From contig CALEMV010000412.1 in NCBI GenBank assembly GCA_937910655.1, positions 1 to 8,749 on the forward strand: DNA of 8,749 bases, written 5' to 3'. Positions 1 to 5,949 of the stretch are shown in pieces (the first letter of the stretch is position 1; every line of letters starts with the position of its first letter). Below the pieces are notes generated by a model that had not been told where the DNA came from, made no database searches, and saw only the letters and a program-made list of their open reading frames with translations. Source of the stretch: an uncultured Solobacterium sp. Lineage in GTDB: Bacteria > Bacillota_I > Bacilli_A > Erysipelotrichales > Erysipelotrichaceae. The position numbers were made by a program, and so were the translations under genes.

Positions 1-830
1 GTATATACCCTGTAATCTTTCCATGTAGTGCCGTTGTCATTGCTGATTTGGATTTTAACAGTGCCATTCCAAGTGCCATGTGATGTGAATTTCCACGATA
101 AATCCTCATCACTACTGAATTGTTCTACATCGTAATTGATATTATTGTAATCCTCACCAACAAGTCTACTATATCCGCCGTGTCTTTCACGTGTAACATA
201 TTCAGTACGTTGTATTACTTCGCCGATTTTACTGATGCTTACTGCTTTAACAAAATGTTCAATCTGCATAACCGAACCAACCATATCAGCATTGAATACA
301 TCCTTTGTGGCGGTTAAGGTATCGCCATTCAAGATTACAGTACTTTCTTTGTCAATGTTGACTTCGCCGTATGGTTGCTCAGATAACTTATATGTATCAA
401 ATCGCCAGTCAGTATCACTATATCGTGATAGCGTTTTAACAGGATACTTACCACTGCATATGAACATTACATCGCCACTTTGGATGCAGTTCAATTTATC
501 GACTACATCACTTTCAAATGGTGTTTCTAGTTCTATACCTGTATATATACCATTTCGCCACACTCGGATATACTGCTCGCCTATTTCAAGTAGGAATGAT
601 TTATTTTTTTCGGCCGTAAATTCAAACAGTCTTGTAGACTTATCCTTGTTTTTAACTTGTCCTATATACTCTGAACCTTGCCGTCTAGCTACTGCGCCAT
701 AAGGTCTGATTACTGCATTTTCTGCTAATAGCAACGCACTTTTAAACTGATCTAAGTCAAACCGCCTAGATACATCAGGCGAAATCTCACCAGTTGTAAA
801 TGCAAGTTGTGATATATACATTGGTTTCAT
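1..830 (-). CDS. Nozzle / tail tubular protein B-like tail protein, N-terminal part (C terminus beyond the left edge)
   Basis: This frame is open from an ATG at 830 to the window edge: 276 codons without a stop, so the C terminus lies outside. The start follows AAGGAG nine bases upstream and lies two bases after the stop of the preceding tail gene. Residues 12-25 (TTGEISPDVSRRFD) and 43-57 (PYGAVARRQGSEYIG) match the N-terminal pattern 'GE-SP...R.D' and 'P.G....R.G..Y' of large podovirus tail proteins that follow the gp11-like protein. These are generally taken as the tail nozzle, the structural equivalent of T7 gp12. Near the cut end, GTWNGTVKIQ followed by SNDNGTTW (about residues 252-271) looks like the beta-rich repeat typical of that family. 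Family and position are well supported. The nozzle role is inferred from synteny and recalled similarity. Confidence 0.82.
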   Translation of the reverse strand, partial: MKPMYISQLAFTTGEISPDVSRRFDLDQFKSALLLAENAVIRPYGAVARRQGSEYIGQVKNKDKSTRLFEFTAEKNKSFLLEIGEQYIRVWRNGIYTGIELETPFESDVVDKLNCIQSGDVMFICSGKYPVKTLSRYSDTDWRFDTYKLSEQPYGEVNIDKESTVILNGDTLTATKDVFNADMVGSVMQIEHFVKAVSISKIGEVIQRTEYVTRERHGGYSRLVGEDYNNINYDVEQFSSDEDLSWKFTSHGTWNGTVKIQISNDNGTTWKDYRVY

Positions 831-832
831 GA

Positions 833-1426
833 TTACCAACTCCTTGCTTTTACATAATTAGAAATATATGGCATATCTTGCCTACGTTCTTTAGCACTCA
901 AACTCTTGGCCTCTTGCGTTGCTGCTTGATACAGCTTGTAGCATTGGTCGAATAAACCACTATTACCAGTTAATGGCATAGCTAAATCAGAACCCATTTT
1001 AGACTTCAATGCTTGAATAAATACAGGACTGAATACATCTATATCTTGCACATCATACACGTAGTCAATGTACGCAAGCGGTACATCACTCACGATATAC
1101 TTTGTGTTATCGTCAAATGTGAATACATCATATTCCTTTTGGCTTTCCGTTTTAAATCGTTCACCTTTAGGAATAACCCCAAGGATACGGATACACTTTT
1201 CAGGATACGCATACACAAATTCATAGCCAGCTAGTTTATGCTCAGATAATACGCACTCTTCACGCTTTCGTGCAAAATTCCATTCGTATTGAGATAGTAG
1301 CATTTTGCGTGTCGCATCATAGTGCAATCTGCATTGTCTAGCCGTTTCTGTTTCTTCATCAAGGCCGTATATCCTACCGCCATTGATAAGACTAAGAGCC
1401 ATATTACAAATATCAGTAGGTGTCAT
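833..1426 (-). CDS. Tail tubular protein A (T7 gp11-like, head-tail gatekeeper)
   Basis: The predicted protein is 197 aa, almost the same length as T7 gp11 (196 aa), which forms the dodecameric ring between the portal and the nozzle in short-tailed phages. The N terminus (TPTDICNMALSLINGGRI, then ETARQCRLHYDATRKMLL and YEWNFARK) is the characteristic helical start of the family: a small 'NMAL..IG'-type helix, a 'C...Y...R...L' helix and a W-x-F/A-x-R motif. I chose ATG 1426 because AAGGGGG lies four bases upstream. The frame is open further, to an ATG at 1465, but that extension is encoded by the stem of an intrinsic terminator. The gene is the first after that terminator and is followed after two bases by the nozzle-like gene. 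This is the usual gp11-gp12 order. Confidence 0.87.
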   Translation of the reverse strand: MTPTDICNMALSLINGGRIYGLDEETETARQCRLHYDATRKMLLSQYEWNFARKREECVLSEHKLAGYEFVYAYPEKCIRILGVIPKGERFKTESQKEYDVFTFDDNTKYIVSDVPLAYIDYVYDVQDIDVFSPVFIQALKSKMGSDLAMPLTGNSGLFDQCYKLYQAATQEAKSLSAKERRQDMPYISNYVKARSW

Positions 1427-1430
1427 ATTG

Positions 1431-1437
1431 CCCCCTT
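1431..1437 (-). promoter_or_regulatory. Ribosome binding site that fixes the start of the tail tubular protein A gene
   Basis: On the minus strand AAGGGGG ends four bases before ATG 1426. No comparable site precedes the upstream in-frame ATG at 1465, which lies inside the terminator stem. The site is therefore the reason for preferring the 197-aa over the 210-aa product. It lies just after the T tract of the terminator, so it stays single-stranded in read-through transcripts. Confidence 0.75.
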
Positions 1438-1442
1438 GTAGT

Positions 1443-1470
1443 AAAAAAGAGGGATGCATAAGCACCCCTC
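1443..1470 (-). terminator. Intrinsic terminator between head and tail genes
   Basis: Read on the minus strand, GAGGGGTGC (1470-1462) pairs with GCATCCCTC (1457-1449) across a TTAT loop. This gives a nine-pair, GC-rich stem with a single G-U wobble, directly followed by six T residues (1448-1443). It begins seven bases after the stop codon of the small acidic gene at 1477. On the plus strand the wobble becomes an A-C mismatch and no T tract follows, so the signal acts on the minus strand. It would reduce or stop transcription from the head genes into the tail genes. Confidence 0.85.
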
Positions 1471-1476
1471 ATTCTG

Positions 1477-1692
1477 TTATTCTGCAGTTTCTTCCGATTT
1501 CTTGCCTTTAGATTTAGTCTTTGGCTTATCTTCGCCATCTTCGGTTTCTTCTGCGCCTACAGCTTCAAACAAATCATTGAAGTAATCTTTATCGTATTCA
1601 GCTACTTCTTCTTTTGTAAGTTCTACTGTTTGTCCTTCTTCAATTAAACCCTTTGTATTGTGATACAAAGTTACTTTTGCAATGTATTCCAT
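1477..1692 (-). CDS. Small acidic phage protein with Lys-rich tail, function unknown
   Basis: A 71-aa protein with ATG at 1692 preceded by AGGGGG at a four-base spacing; it starts eight bases after the stop of the cement-like gene. Residues 1-30 (YIAKVTLYHN, then GLIEEGQTVELTKEEV) follow a short beta-strand pattern, 'Y-A-x-V...G....G..VELT..EA/V'. This pattern is common in small proteins encoded among phage head genes, some grouped under DUF families. The C terminus (about residues 49-71) is low-complexity and charged (E/D then K/S) and is probably disordered. Its position after the capsid and cement genes suggests a minor head or head-completion role, but no sequence feature proves this. It is the last gene before the intrinsic terminator. 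Confidence 0.75.
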   Translation of the reverse strand: MEYIAKVTLYHNTKGLIEEGQTVELTKEEVAEYDKDYFNDLFEAVGAEETEDGEDKPKTKSKGKKSEETAE

Positions 1693-1700
1693 GTTACCCC

Positions 1701-2051
1701 CTATTTGCTAGTGATACCGCTAGTCAAGAATACAGAAATTGTGCCAGCCGTTGCATTGTTGACATTTGCACGTGTATAGCGTTTAACACCATTTGCCAAG
1801 CGCACTTTATATTCGTACCCAGCTGGTGCATTGGCTGGTAATGTAATACCATGCAACAATACAGGGTTAGCAATGTTTTCTGTATCAGATGTATATACGT
1901 TGATTAATGCAGTACCTGTTAATGCTTTGTCTACACGAACAACTAACCACAAGTTAGGGTCAGCATCACCGCTAGTAACCATAACATCGGAGCTGACATT
2001 GCCAGATAATTCACGTTTCCAATGGAATGTATTTAAAGTATCGATAATCAT
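1701..2051 (-). CDS. Probable capsid cement protein (Bbp16-like)
   Basis: A 116-aa, almost purely beta-type protein without Cys. It has alternating hydrophobic strands such as LWLVVRVDKAL (54% hydrophobic by eye), TALINVYTSD and GTISVFLTSG. It fits the recurring layout of the small protein encoded just after BPP-1-type capsid genes: 'MIID....F', 'L.V.VD.A..G.A.L.V...TSD', 'LPAN...G....V.L..G.KRY.R.N' and a closing 'AGT.S.FL'. In Bordetella phage BPP-1 this position holds Bbp16, a jelly-roll cement protein on the outside of the capsid. The start ATG (2051) has GAGGAG six bases upstream, and the gene starts 17 bases after the capsid gene. High expression alongside the capsid protein would suit an abundant decoration protein. 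The cement role is inferred from synteny and the remembered family pattern. Confidence 0.75.
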   Translation of the reverse strand: MIIDTLNTFHWKRELSGNVSSDVMVTSGDADPNLWLVVRVDKALTGTALINVYTSDTENIANPVLLHGITLPANAPAGYEYKVRLANGVKRYTRANVNNATAGTISVFLTSGITSK

Positions 2052-2068
2052 GTATTTTCTCCTCTCTA

Positions 2069-3064
2069 CTATGCAGTAACACGTGCTTCGGTGGAAAGCA
2101 ATGCATCAATTTTGCGAACAGGAATACCATTTGCACGAGTAACCATTTTACCCATTTCCATATCTTCTGTGATAGTAGAACCATGTACTTTATTCTTTTG
2201 CAAGCGTAAGAATGTACGCAATTCTTGGTTCATGTACCATACAGGACGGCATCCTGTGAGAGATTGCATTTTTTCTTCTGCACGGATCATCAAGTTAATC
2301 AAGTTAGGGCCTGCGGAAATATCTTCTTTGATAGATTTCATATCGATATTAGCGATACGCACTACATATCTCCAATCACGCACGGATAAACCGATGTTTT
2401 GTTTGAAATGGGTACGATAACCTTGGAACATAGAACCATCAGCTTTAGTTACTGTTACTTCGCCCAAATCTTCTTGTTCTAAACCGCCTTGACTGCCACG
2501 TGGATAAATACCATGTACAGTAAGAGGTCCCCAACCTACGAGCCACATAGAAGCAAGGTTAGCGGTACCGCCTGCATCAATAATATTTTTAGCACAATCA
2601 GCTTTTTTAATATCCAATGTATTAAAACGTGCGGATAAGCCAATGAATTTTTCTGGTGTAGTTTCATCACCATAGAAAAGTGTGCGTGCGATTTCTTGGC
2701 CCATACTTTCAACAAATGCACCATCTTCTGTTGCACGGAACGCTACAGGGTCATTAGAAAGTTTAACCAAGTCTTTATCCACTTCGGAATACGCTTCCAA
2801 CATACCACAAGTATCAGTGATTTGTTTTGTAGTGGATTTAGATGGTTGTACACCGCCATACAACATGCGCCATGTAGTAGATGGTAATCCAGTACGTACT
2901 GTTGTTTTGTTAGATGTGCCATCATTACATTCAATCATTGTCATGTCTTGAATGATTTCGTTTGTTTGGTTCAATTGCTCAATGATTTGTGCAATTTTAC
3001 CATTTGGATCCATACGAGTTTGTAAATCCAATAATGTAGGATTGTTAGTTCCAATTGTAGCCAT
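2069..3064 (-). CDS. Major capsid protein, BPP-1 (Bbp17) type HK97-like fold
   Basis: A 331-aa protein with the best ribosome binding site in the window (AAAGGAG, eight bases before ATG). It carries the signature blocks of the podovirus capsid family that includes BPP-1 Bbp17: DPNGKIAQIIEQLNQTNEI (residues 19-37), TTVRTGLPSTTWR (54-66), GGVQPSKSTTKQITDTCGML (70-89) with EAYSEVDK (90-97), a TLFYGDET..P..F.GL block (128-143), NIIDAGGTANLASMWLVGWG (160-179) and HGIYPRGS (184-191). Bbp17 has an HK97-like fold with an unusual chain topology, a known property of that family which I infer but cannot see here. There is no N-terminal delta-domain or protease site, consistent with a separate scaffold encoded just upstream. 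The protein forms the icosahedral shell and lies between scaffold and cement genes, the canonical order. Confidence 0.95.
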   Translation of the reverse strand: MATIGTNNPTLLDLQTRMDPNGKIAQIIEQLNQTNEIIQDMTMIECNDGTSNKTTVRTGLPSTTWRMLYGGVQPSKSTTKQITDTCGMLEAYSEVDKDLVKLSNDPVAFRATEDGAFVESMGQEIARTLFYGDETTPEKFIGLSARFNTLDIKKADCAKNIIDAGGTANLASMWLVGWGPLTVHGIYPRGSQGGLEQEDLGEVTVTKADGSMFQGYRTHFKQNIGLSVRDWRYVVRIANIDMKSIKEDISAGPNLINLMIRAEEKMQSLTGCRPVWYMNQELRTFLRLQKNKVHGSTITEDMEMGKMVTRANGIPVRKIDALLSTEARVTA

Positions 3065-3077
3065 TAATTAATCTCCT

Positions 3078-3701
3078 TTAGTCTTTAAACATGGACGGAT
3101 ACATATTCCGTCTAATAGCTTCGTCAGATTGATTATTTGCAGGTCTGTTATTCCCTGCGTTGTTATCTTCGCTTGCCATACCAGCAATATGTGCGAATAG
3201 TTGAATTACTTCTACACGATTACCCAAGCCATTTTCAGCTAAGATATCACGAATATTAGGAATTGTCTTTTCTACTGCTTCAACACCTGCGGCCGCTTGG
3301 CTAACAGTAGTATCGAATTTGCTTCCTAATACCTCACGAGCGTTATCTGCGTAACCTTTGTATTGTTCTTTGAGTGCTTCTTGCTTTTGGTTTTCGTAAG
3401 CTGTTACAAGGTTGGTAGCATATTGATTGCCAAACTTAGCCATCTCTAACGCTTGTTCTTGCGTTGCGCCTACACCATTAAGCATTTTTGAAAATTCATC
3501 TGCGATGGTTTGGTCAACTTCGCCACCATCAAATGCAGTTGAGAAATCATATACAGTAGGTTCTGCATGTTGGTCGGTGTTAGTATCACCGCCACCGCCT
3601 AAAATCGTGCTTTGTTGTTCTTGTGTATTCGTGTCCTGTGGTGTACCACCATTTGCACTATCCGTGTTATTGTTTGTGCCTTGTTCTAAATTTTCATCCA
3701 T
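3078..3701 (-). CDS. Scaffolding protein for procapsid assembly
   Basis: A 207-aa, acidic, helix-prone protein encoded directly before the capsid protein. The N terminus (about residues 1-45) is Asn/Gln/Thr/Gly-rich low-complexity sequence. A conserved-looking core follows (residues 50-98, YDFSTAFDGGEVDQTIADEF then a Q-E-Q-A-L 'LT.EQA' type helix). A long charged helical segment comes next (about 100-150), and a disordered Asn-rich linker precedes a short basic end, IRRNMYPSMFKD. A disordered N terminus, coiled middle and small 'YPsM' C terminus that contacts the shell is the usual scaffold layout. The protein directs copolymerisation of capsid subunits and is removed before or during DNA packaging. 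ATG 3701 has AGGTGA six bases upstream, overlapping the TAA of the preceding gene, so the two are probably translationally coupled. Confidence 0.82.
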   Translation of the reverse strand: MDENLEQGTNNNTDSANGGTPQDTNTQEQQSTILGGGGDTNTDQHAEPTVYDFSTAFDGGEVDQTIADEFSKMLNGVGATQEQALEMAKFGNQYATNLVTAYENQKQEALKEQYKGYADNAREVLGSKFDTTVSQAAAGVEAVEKTIPNIRDILAENGLGNRVEVIQLFAHIAGMASEDNNAGNNRPANNQSDEAIRRNMYPSMFKD

Positions 3702-3703
3702 GG

Positions 3704-4021
3704 TTATTCACCTTTCTCTAATTCGCTTTGTTCTAAACTCTTGAAATACTTTTGCATTTGAATATTTTCTATTTGTGCTAGGTGGTATTTCTTAACACCC
3801 TCTACACCATCGCCAATCTTTCCTAAATCGTTTTGCAACAAAATAGCAACAGCCCTCATTCCCTCATTGAAGAATGTTGTACTGTTGCCTGTGAATGATT
3901 GGCTATTCAATTTTGCTCGGTCAAGAATGCGATAAAAAAACCACCTACCGAGTTCATCACTCAGTACGTGGTTCAGCGCTTCAATATCACGCTCACGCAT
4001 ATAATCTCTTTTTTGTTTCAT
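3704..4021 (-). CDS. Bbp19-like small phage head-region protein
   Basis: A 105-aa protein whose ATG directly abuts the portal stop codon (TAG|ATG), with GGGG as the nearest ribosome binding sequence. The central block is the hallmark of the Bbp19 family, named after a BPP-1 protein: LGRWFFYRILDRAKL (residues 24-38), QSFTGNSTTFFNEGMRAVAI (41-60) and then LLQNDL. In relatives it reads roughly 'GR..L..LL...G....SFTGNS..TFF.EG.R.VG..LL.D.'. The biochemical role is not established. The protein is encoded between portal and scaffold in this phage lineage, so a part in portal/procapsid assembly is plausible but inferred. The rest is mostly charged helix. Confidence 0.85.
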   Translation of the reverse strand: MKQKRDYMRERDIEALNHVLSDELGRWFFYRILDRAKLNSQSFTGNSTTFFNEGMRAVAILLQNDLGKIGDGVEGVKKYHLAQIENIQMQKYFKSLEQSELEKGE

Positions 4022-5743
4022 CTAGTACCCCATTCCCATTAACTGTTGCATTACAGGGTTTCCATCATTTGCTGCATCGGTTGCTTGTTTAGCTGCACTA
4101 GCCATTTGAGGTGCCAATTGTGCCGCTTGCATCATCTGTGCTTGTTCCTCTTGTTCTTGTTGTGCCTGTTGTTGTTCTTCCATCTTAGCTTGATATTCAT
4201 CATTCGATACAATTACTTTTGCAGGTACACCGAGGTTAACACCATAATAATCTGCTGCCTCTTCAAAATTAAACTTTTGTAGAATATTAGGATTGCCCTG
4301 TGCCAATGACATAAGGAACGCAAAATACTGTTCAATTGATGTTAATGAAGATACTTTCTGTGCCTGTGCCAATGGTGAAATGTACTCTATCTTCACATCT
4401 TGGCCGTTTAACTCTTCCGCCAACGCTTCATCGATTGGTGGAAACACACCTGCACGATCTAATATCGCATAGGTACGTTCGATAATCGGATTAAGAAATT
4501 CAGATAGTAGCCTTTCAACTACAGGCCCTAATTGTTGTAACTTCTCTTGCGTGCGTTCCATGACTTCCCTTGCCGTCATTTGTCCATTGTCCATGTTATC
4601 GAGCATTAGAAATAAGTCAGCACTATATGCACGCTTAATACTGTCTTTAACTTCGATGATTTGTTGCATAATCCAATCTAGGTTGATACCTACGTTAAAG
4701 ATAGGTTCAACTTTACCGCCTGTATCGACTTCGGTTATACCGCCAGGAAATAGTGATACACTACCGATTACATCAGATGTTACGGCCATTGGTGGTTTTA
4801 CCCCTAACTCAATAGCGGTTAATCGGTCTAGTTCTAACTTCTGCAACATCATTGCATCAGATTGTGCGAACCATGCACTACCTTTACCATAACCATTTAG
4901 ATCATGTGTTGTGTGCCGTGCAATCGGAATAGGCCATTCTTCATAGCCACTATGTCGCAAGATTTCATCATCCCTACTCCCCTCAACCCAGTAAATAGAG
5001 GAATAAGGCATGTTCTTATTGCCTAGTTTTCCATTGCGGTCTTTGTTCTCGCACACTAGCCAACAAACAGTATATGTAGATGCATTACCCTTGCCGTCAT
5101 CGTATGCATTTTTAATCTTTTCGGTACAGTTATCATACCCAAACTCTTCCACGAGTTGGTCGCAAGTCATGTTGTACTTCCGTCCAAACGTGTTAACCTC
5201 ACCATTAGCATTACATTCTAATGCGTATGTTCCGATTGGATACGATGTGAAACGTACACCAACTTTACCATCTGGCATGATTGACATAGGCGCTTGTCCA
5301 AATGGTAGTTCCATATAGACTTGGTGAACCACATTGTAGAAATTGGATTTTGCAAATACTGCATACAATATTTCTTCACGCTCGTCTAATACTTTCGCTA
5401 CCTCACTATTCGCCGCCATGTCGGTATTTTCCATGGTTAACTTAAACCATTTTCTGCTAGGCGGTGTCATTCCGCTCATTACACCACTAGCGAATATCTG
5501 GCAACTTTCCCAAGCAATACCAGTAAGGATTTTATCGGTATATAGTTTCGATTGGTCTTGTTCACCATCAAACACACCAAGGAATGGTAATTGATAATCT
5601 CTAATCATCTTCCATTTCTCAACGTACTTTTGACGATTGGTGAACATCTGATTGAATTTTGTTTTTATTTTCTTGTAGTCTTTTGGTTTAGTTACAGGCT
5701 TTTCTGTAGGTTGCCTTGCTAGGCTTGATAGTATAGTTCCCAT
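4022..5743 (-). CDS. Portal protein (podovirus head-to-tail connector)
   Basis: A 573-aa protein of the T7 gp8-like head-tail connector family (Pfam Head-tail_con), close to the usual 500-700 aa. It forms the dodecameric ring at one capsid vertex through which DNA enters and leaves. Visible family marks are an N-terminal basic helix region, ASGVMSGMTPPSRKWF (residues 85-100), ELPFGQAPM (145-153), the block LFLMLDNMDNGQMTAREVMER (377-397; 'F..L.n..nMTAtEV..R' in relatives) and LGPVVERLLSEFLNPIIERT (405-424). The C terminus (about 516-573) is Gln/Glu/Ala/Met-rich, first coiled-coil-like and then GNPVMQQLMGMGY; this is the crown/barrel region and often varies in length. ATG 5743 has AGGCGG five bases upstream and lies one base after the stop of the 63-aa gene. 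Confidence 0.96.
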   Translation of the reverse strand: MGTILSSLARQPTEKPVTKPKDYKKIKTKFNQMFTNRQKYVEKWKMIRDYQLPFLGVFDGEQDQSKLYTDKILTGIAWESCQIFASGVMSGMTPPSRKWFKLTMENTDMAANSEVAKVLDEREEILYAVFAKSNFYNVVHQVYMELPFGQAPMSIMPDGKVGVRFTSYPIGTYALECNANGEVNTFGRKYNMTCDQLVEEFGYDNCTEKIKNAYDDGKGNASTYTVCWLVCENKDRNGKLGNKNMPYSSIYWVEGSRDDEILRHSGYEEWPIPIARHTTHDLNGYGKGSAWFAQSDAMMLQKLELDRLTAIELGVKPPMAVTSDVIGSVSLFPGGITEVDTGGKVEPIFNVGINLDWIMQQIIEVKDSIKRAYSADLFLMLDNMDNGQMTAREVMERTQEKLQQLGPVVERLLSEFLNPIIERTYAILDRAGVFPPIDEALAEELNGQDVKIEYISPLAQAQKVSSLTSIEQYFAFLMSLAQGNPNILQKFNFEEAADYYGVNLGVPAKVIVSNDEYQAKMEEQQQAQQEQEEQAQMMQAAQLAPQMASAAKQATDAANDGNPVMQQLMGMGY

Positions 5744-5744
5744 A

Positions 5745-5936
5745 TTAACCGCCTAATGTTGTTTTGCCTGTTGCTTGATTCAACGCACTAGCCAAGATTG
5801 TGCTGTCATAACCAGTTTTCTTACGCTTTTTATCAGTGAACCATTGTTCATCTTTCTTTTGCGTCATATCATCAGTCTGTGCGACTGGTGCAGGTGCTGG
5901 TGTAGTAACACTTGGTGTTTTAGCTTTCATACACAT
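5745..5936 (-). CDS. Small Pro-rich conserved phage protein, between terminase and portal
   Basis: A 63-aa protein with ATG 5936 placed seven bases after GGGGG; the ribosome binding sequence overlaps the large terminase stop. A further in-frame ATG at 5930 has a less good spacing. The N terminus is basic, then Pro/Ala/Val-rich (TPAPAPVAQ, about residues 12-20), followed by a charged stretch (about 25-41). The C terminus, TGYDSTILASALNQATGKTT then LGG, follows the 'R..GY.STILTG..G.....GK..LLG' ending. That ending is shared by many short phage proteins encoded next to portal or terminase genes in podo- and siphoviruses. No enzymatic motif is present. Its function is unknown; a minor virion or neck-associated part is the usual guess, and I only infer this from position. 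Confidence 0.8.
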   Translation of the reverse strand: MCMKAKTPSVTTPAPAPVAQTDDMTQKKDEQWFTDKKRKKTGYDSTILASALNQATGKTTLGG

Positions 5937-5949
5937 TCACATTCCCCCT

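Noticed and set aside
235..702. 155-aa open frame on the plus strand
   Set aside because: It lies antisense to the nozzle-like gene, whose own frame is open for 276 codons with a good start site. The plus-strand product has no recognisable motif and looks like a shadow.
1427..1465. N-terminal extension of the tail tubular protein A gene to ATG 1465
   Set aside because: The extension is encoded by the terminator stem and loop and lacks a ribosome binding site. ATG 1426 has AAGGGGG at four bases and gives the family-typical length.
2536..2934. Two minus-strand frames of 63-66 codons inside the capsid gene
   Set aside because: They are out-of-frame with the capsid protein, have no own ribosome binding site, and the capsid frame is clearly the coding one.
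3427..3744. 105-aa plus-strand frame opposite the scaffold gene
   Set aside because: It is antisense to a well-supported gene, the composition (Ser/Cys/Val/Pro runs) mirrors the low-complexity scaffold codons, and no ribosome binding site was seen.
4046..4282. Cys/Leu/Phe-rich plus-strand frame that looks membrane-like
   Set aside because: It is the antisense reading of the Gln/Glu-rich C terminus of the portal, since CAA/GAA codons read backwards as Leu/Phe/Cys. It is not a gene.
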